Source: Blastocladiella emersonii ATCC 22665 (lineage: Eukaryota; Blastocladiomycota; Blastocladiomycetes; Blastocladiales; Blastocladiaceae). From it: DNA of 64,000 nt. Location: positions 992,001 through 1,056,000 of the forward strand of contig JANHCV010000014.1 of the NCBI GenBank assembly GCA_025594325.1, given 5' to 3'. Positions 60,393 through 64,000 of this stretch are shown here, piece by piece (positions within the stretch are counted from its first letter, which is position 1; the number at the start of each line of letters is the position of its first letter). A program made the translations under genes and the position numbers. Under the pieces are notes generated by a model. It searched no databases. It worked only from the letters and a program-made list of their open reading frames with translations, and was not told the origin of the DNA.

Positions 60393-60505
60393 AATATTTC
60401 ACGTTGAATAGGACAATTTTTTCTCAGCTGTAGCTTTAGCGAAGCTGAGTTTCTGTGGGAGCAATTGAAACCTATCAGGCACATCAACCTTGCTCTTGTG
60501 GTCAC

Positions 60506-61593
60506 ATGAGTGGCTCAGTGACCGTTTTCAATTTTCGTCGCGCGACGGGTTCTGTTGTTTTTCGCTTTCACTTCATTCCAACCCCTGCAACGTAAATCTG
60601 GACTGTGCTTTGCCTAGTCCCCAACAGTTCGAGGCTGTTCACTTCGTGGTCCATGAGCTGTGTGATCCCAACCAACCAGTACGTCCTGATCCGCTGTTTG
60701 ACTCTTCTGCGAATCTTCTCACTCACGAATCGATGTGCAGTGTGCATGGCAGTAAGGGCCTGTGGGTGATGGGCAAGACCATGCTCGTCTCTGGCCCGCT
60801 GTTCTGCGGCTTTGAGGGTGCGGCTAACAACAACCACTTCACCATGTCCTCGTCCGTCGCCTTCTTCATCACTGAGATGCGGTCGGTCGCCACTGCGACG
60901 GCTCCGCCTCCTTCGCAGGGCCCCAACGGTCCGCCCATGTTCACGGCCGGTCCCTTGTTGCCCGCCAAGATGGTTCCCGGCGCTGCGGCCGCGCCCGCTG
61001 CGCTCGTCCCGCTCATGGCCGCGTGCACCACCCGCTCGCCGACTTCCACCTCGGCATCCGTCAACGCGCCGTTGGGCGGCACCACGTCGGGCAGCACCAC
61101 GTCCGGCAGCGCCACGACGCCGTTGGGACCCGTGGCGTCGGCTGTCGTCCAGGAGCTCGACATCAACCTGCAGGAGTGGGACGACGTCGGCAGCGAGTCC
61201 GACATGACCGTGGTTCCCGCGTTGTCGTCCGCCGTGACCAAGAACAAGAACATTACCAAGATCGTCGTCGACTTGGAGGCCAATGAGGAGGTCAACGCCA
61301 ACGAGGAGGAGAGCAAATGCGAGTCGGGCCCGTCGTTGTTGTCAAGCCGCGCGCGCAAGATGGCCACCAAGGCCAAGGGCCGCGACAAGAACAAGACGGT
61401 CAAGACCCCGCCGGCCTCGCCCACCAAGCGTACCCGCACGTCGGCCGTCAAGGGCAAGTCCGGCGCTGCCGTCCCTGCCGCCCAAGACGACGACAAGGCC
61501 GACGACGACGACTCGGCGACCCCGCCGGCCTCGCCGACCAAGCGCGCGCGTCGCGGTCCCGCCAAGGGCAAGGGCAAGGACCGCTCGGCCTGA
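60506..61593 (+). CDS. Hypothetical protein with TPPASPTKR repeats
   Basis: The body frame is open from 60490 to 61593. The probable start MSGSVTVFNFRRATGSVVFR at 60506 is in another frame and would need a splice near 60592-60617 (GTAAAT..CCTAG, 26 nt), which is unusually short, so the 5' end is uncertain. The first ATG in the body frame is at 60733-60735. Folded N-terminal part: FEAVHFVVHELCDPNQPVRP, GLWVMGKTMLVSGPLFCGFE. The middle is Ser/Thr/Ala-rich, followed by an acidic patch (VVDLEANEEVNANEEESKCE). The basic tail has two copies of PPASPTKR separated by an acidic D-run, resembling CDK sites with nuclear localisation signals. Probably a nuclear protein; no family recognised. Confidence 0.5.
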
Positions 61594-61920
61594 TCCTGAT
61601 CCTGTTCCTTCCCTCGTTTCTTTCGAAAATACTTCCGCTGTCTGATATATTCCAAACTCTTTTTCTTCCAACTGGTTACTACTCGAATTTGTGAGGTGCT
61701 CGTCGACTGGCGAGCTCAAAGAGTTTACCCCTGAACTCTGAGAACGCGTTTCAAAGACGCGTTGCGTGACGCGTCGCGTCGGCGCTCGCGTTCGTGTTCT
61801 CACAACTGTGACGCGCGACGCGCAACGCGAAGAGCCCTCGCTTCTCTGTGCTCTCTCCCAAACCCACGATACACTCGGTCAATCTCCATGTAAACTGCTA
61901 GCCGTGCTTGGTCTGCAAGG
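61594..61920. other. Gap rich in ACGCG motifs
   Basis: No gene. 61740-61830 has repeated GACGCGTTGCGTGACGCGTC-type motifs. The Helitron 5' end is expected in or near this stretch but was not located. Confidence 0.45.
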
Positions 61921-62871
61921 ATGCCACCTAAACGAACTCTGGCCGACATGGCCGTTCGCGGCCTCAAAATGCACCAACTTCTTGCCAAAAATCCTCAAGC
62001 TTCCGCACGGGAGGTTTGACAAGTGACGGGCTTGCACGGGTCGTACCTCGTCAAGGCAGCGACTGAAGCATACCTGCAAGCTCGAGACCACCCACTTGCT
62101 CAACATATTATTGCGATGAAGTCTCAAGGTGACGGCATGCTTCACATCATAAGCACGACAGCGCTACCCGCCAACGTGGTTCACTCGATCCTGGCAGTTC
62201 ACCACGCTTCAACCCCAAGCGACGCTTCCAACGCGCAAGTTATCAGTTCGGACACAGGATCGACTGGTCACGGCACTTCTTCCTCGCGACCGAGCTCGCC
62301 AACATCTCCATCTCCTTCCCAATCAAGCGCCTCACCGCCGCAAGTCCCGCCTTGGCCAATGGATCTGAACCGGGAGCACCTGGAAGGTCTTCTCGGCGAG
62401 GCCTTGCACGCGCTACAAGACGAAGCTTTACTTCACTCGGCTTGCGCAGTTTGCGGTCAGCTCTCGCCAAAGTCGACGTGCTCAACGACACTGATAGCCA
62501 ACTTCCTCGCGGCTCACGGCGAATTCCTTGCTGAAAAGGCGGATCACATGTGGAAGAAGTTCTGCGCGGGAAAGGAGGGATTCACGCGACCTCCAATCCG
62601 CGAAGAATTCCGTAGTGTTCCCCTCTGTGAGGACGGAGTTGATGGCGAGAGTATGTGCTGGTGTATCTTGCCAAAAACAACTCTGACAGTTGATCCGCTT
62701 CCTTGTAGACGTCACCGTGTGCTCAACCTGCCTCACGCATCTCAATTCGACTGACCCAAAGAAACGTTTGCCCGTTTCTTCGCTCATGAACTACGGCAAT
62801 CCCGGAAAGAAACCGACTCCGCTCGAAAATCTCACCTTCAGCGAATCCCAAAACTCGACGGAATTGACGAG

Positions 62872-63216
62872 TTGGGTGACATCCCCATCAAGCGCGAGAC
62901 AATTAGCAAGATGGTCACCATTGACGGCAAGCGGTGGACCTTTTGGCGATCGCAGTTCCCCATTGAGCTGAGCTACGCGATCACGGCGCACAAGGCGCAG
63001 GGGATGACCCTGAACAAGGTCATTGCCGACTTCGGCGACCCCAAGCTCCCGCATCGTTTTCCTGCCCGGTACCCGTACATGGTCCTCTCTCGAGCGCGCA
63101 GGACCGAGGACATCCTCATCATCCGGTTCAACAGTCGGGTTCTCGTGCAGAAGGCATTACAGCACGTGGCGAAGGACATGGAGCGACTGTCCCCGCTGAG
63201 CAGGAGTGAGAATTGA
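62872..63216 (+). pseudogene. PIF1-like helicase C-terminal fragment
   Basis: A frame with YAITAHKAQGMTLNKVIADF and YPYMVLSRARRTEDILIIRF, the last SF1B helicase motifs. Homologous to the Helitron helicase at 24343-25807 (YALTAHKAQGMTLEKVIVDL). No Walker A or B. Confidence 0.75.
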
Positions 63217-63284
63217 TAAACTACTTCACTTTCACCAACTGAAACAGTCTCAAGAAGCCAAGTAAAGCTACAGCTGAGACCCAA

Positions 63285-63309
63285 GTGTGTGCGCAGCACA
63301 CACACCTAG
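63285..63309 (+). repeat. Helitron 3' hairpin and CTAG end
   Basis: 8-bp stem GTGTGTGC/GCACACAC with a GCA loop, then AC and CTAG at 63306-63309, followed by T at 63310. The same layout on the minus strand at 24199-24222, both preceded by GCTGAGAC, supports a real terminus. Confidence 0.6.
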
Positions 63310-63456
63310 TTGACACCATATGAAATTCGCGTACCTGCCTGGAGTGAGCCGGCGGTGGGGGACAAGATGAGCGCGCTGTGGCGCGACGCGTTCCTGAACG
63401 CGTCCAACCGAATTTCCATGCTCCCACCCACACACGATACACTACACGGAAAGCAA

Positions 63457-64000
63457 ATGAACTCGGCGGGACCTAGCGCAACGCGTGGCAAGCCGCTGCC
63501 CAAGACCAAGGGGCCGGGCAAGGGCGTCCGCCGTCCCAAGAAGCCAGCGCAGGCCAGCGGCGGCGGCCGCAAGGTGACCATGGACGGGTTTGGCGACAAC
63601 TGGCAGCTCGCGATCCAGGCGGGCCTGAGCCAGTTCGCGCGCGGGCCCGAGCTGCAGCCCGAGGTCCTCGGGTTTGTCAACCGCTGTCTCAAGCGGTACG
63701 CGGACGACGCCGAGTGGGACCGCGTGTTCGCGCCGCTCGCGCACGTCAACCACAGTATTTGGGCGAACCTCATGGAGCTGGCGACCTGGGACGAGTTTGA
63801 TGCTGTACTGGCGAGCGCGGTCGCCACGGGCGACAATGTAGCCAAGTCAATCTACTTCAACCCGTGCGAGAAGGGGAAAATGGGCAACCTAAACTTTATC
63901 AACCTTTGCATTATCACCGGCGCCGTGCCGCTTATTCGTCGTGGCTCGTTCACGGTGGAGACGGACGAGGGGGGCGTCGAAGCGCAAAACCTGCTCACTC
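63457..64000 (+). CDS. Hypothetical protein, paralogue of the virus-interrupted gene (partial)
   Basis: ATG at 63457 in context AAGCAAATG. A basic start (TRGKPLPKTKGPGKGVRRPK) is followed by DNWQLAIQAGLSQFARGPEL, FVNRCLKRYADDAEWDRVFA, HVNHSIWANLMELATWDEFD and FINLCIITGAVPLIRR. Pairwise it follows the interrupted gene (44331-44407 plus 59581-60392) throughout. It is open to the window end. No known domain; the lysine-rich N-terminus suggests nucleic-acid or nuclear association. Upstream (63378-63403) has two ACGCGT motifs. Confidence 0.7.
   Translation, partial: MNSAGPSATRGKPLPKTKGPGKGVRRPKKPAQASGGGRKVTMDGFGDNWQLAIQAGLSQFARGPELQPEVLGFVNRCLKRYADDAEWDRVFAPLAHVNHSIWANLMELATWDEFDAVLASAVATGDNVAKSIYFNPCEKGKMGNLNFINLCIITGAVPLIRRGSFTVETDEGGVEAQNLLT

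Larger units (their letters stand above)
61921..63309 (+). mobile_element. Internally deleted Helitron remnant with 3' terminus
   Basis: The ATG at 61921 opens MPPKRTLADMAVRGLKMHQL. After a frame change near 62015 it continues HGSYLVKAATEAYLQARDHP, then a Cys motif CAVCGQLSPKSTC and RSVPLCEDGVDGE. From about 62690 VTVCSTCLTHLNSTDPKKRL resembles the DUF6570 region of Helitron-type proteins. It then jumps directly to the helicase C-terminus. The Rep domain and most of the helicase are missing, so the copy is deleted. It ends in hairpin GTGTGTGC-GCA-GCACACAC (63285-63303), AC, CTAG (63306-63309) and a following T, as Helitrons do. Confidence 0.6.

Overview
The window looks like nuclear DNA of a GC-rich, flagellated eukaryote. 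Short GT-AG introns (roughly 45 to 185 nt) have GTACGT-like donors and CTGAC/CTGAAC-like branch sites. There are axoneme-type genes, a NOL8-type nucleolar RNA-binding protein, an RDH/SDR enzyme, several secreted proteins and expanded families (DUF4470-like, F-box/ankyrin-like). A zoosporic fungus, for example a blastocladiomycete or chytrid, fits best. This is an inference from gene content, not a proof.

Layout. 0-4.4 kb: three axoneme or coiled-coil genes, two of them divergently transcribed. 5.6-7 kb and 15.7-16.7 kb: two decayed non-LTR retrotransposon 3' pieces with an RNase H motif. 7.1-10.7 kb and 19.2-22.4 kb: two DUF4470-like paralogues. 13.6-14.9 kb: a frameshifted Kelch gene. 22.5-27 kb: a gene whose 5' part is cut off by a Helitron, the Helitron helicase remnant, and an F-box-like gene. 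27.2-44.1 kb: host genes (secreted beta-trefoil lectin-like protein, SDR, NOL8, a 958-aa orphan, two tandem ankyrin-like paralogues, an orphan possibly RhoGAP-like, a secreted protein). 60.5-64 kb: an acidic/basic-tailed orphan, a second Helitron remnant and a partial gene.

The main feature is a 15.17-kb integrated Polinton-like virus (PLV), 44408-59580. It has about 1,056-bp terminal inverted repeats, palindromic tips and a 5-bp GAAGT target duplication. It encodes a major capsid protein, minor capsid/penton candidate, packaging ATPase (broken by an in-frame TAA), rve-type DDE integrase, a tyrosine-recombinase-like protein (frameshifted), a primase/polymerase-SF3 helicase fusion of the TVpol-S3H type, a repeat-rich fibre protein and several small virion-type orphans. 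No protein-primed polymerase B is present, which separates it from classical Polintons/Mavericks. Most genes share a T-rich/TTGTTG..AGTC/TAAA promoter motif directly upstream of the ATG.

The virus landed inside the coding sequence of a host gene. The frame runs from an ATG at 44331 into the duplication and resumes at 59581, and a paralogue of that gene starts at 63457. Many genes here carry single-nucleotide frame changes, so either decay is common or the assembly has indel errors.
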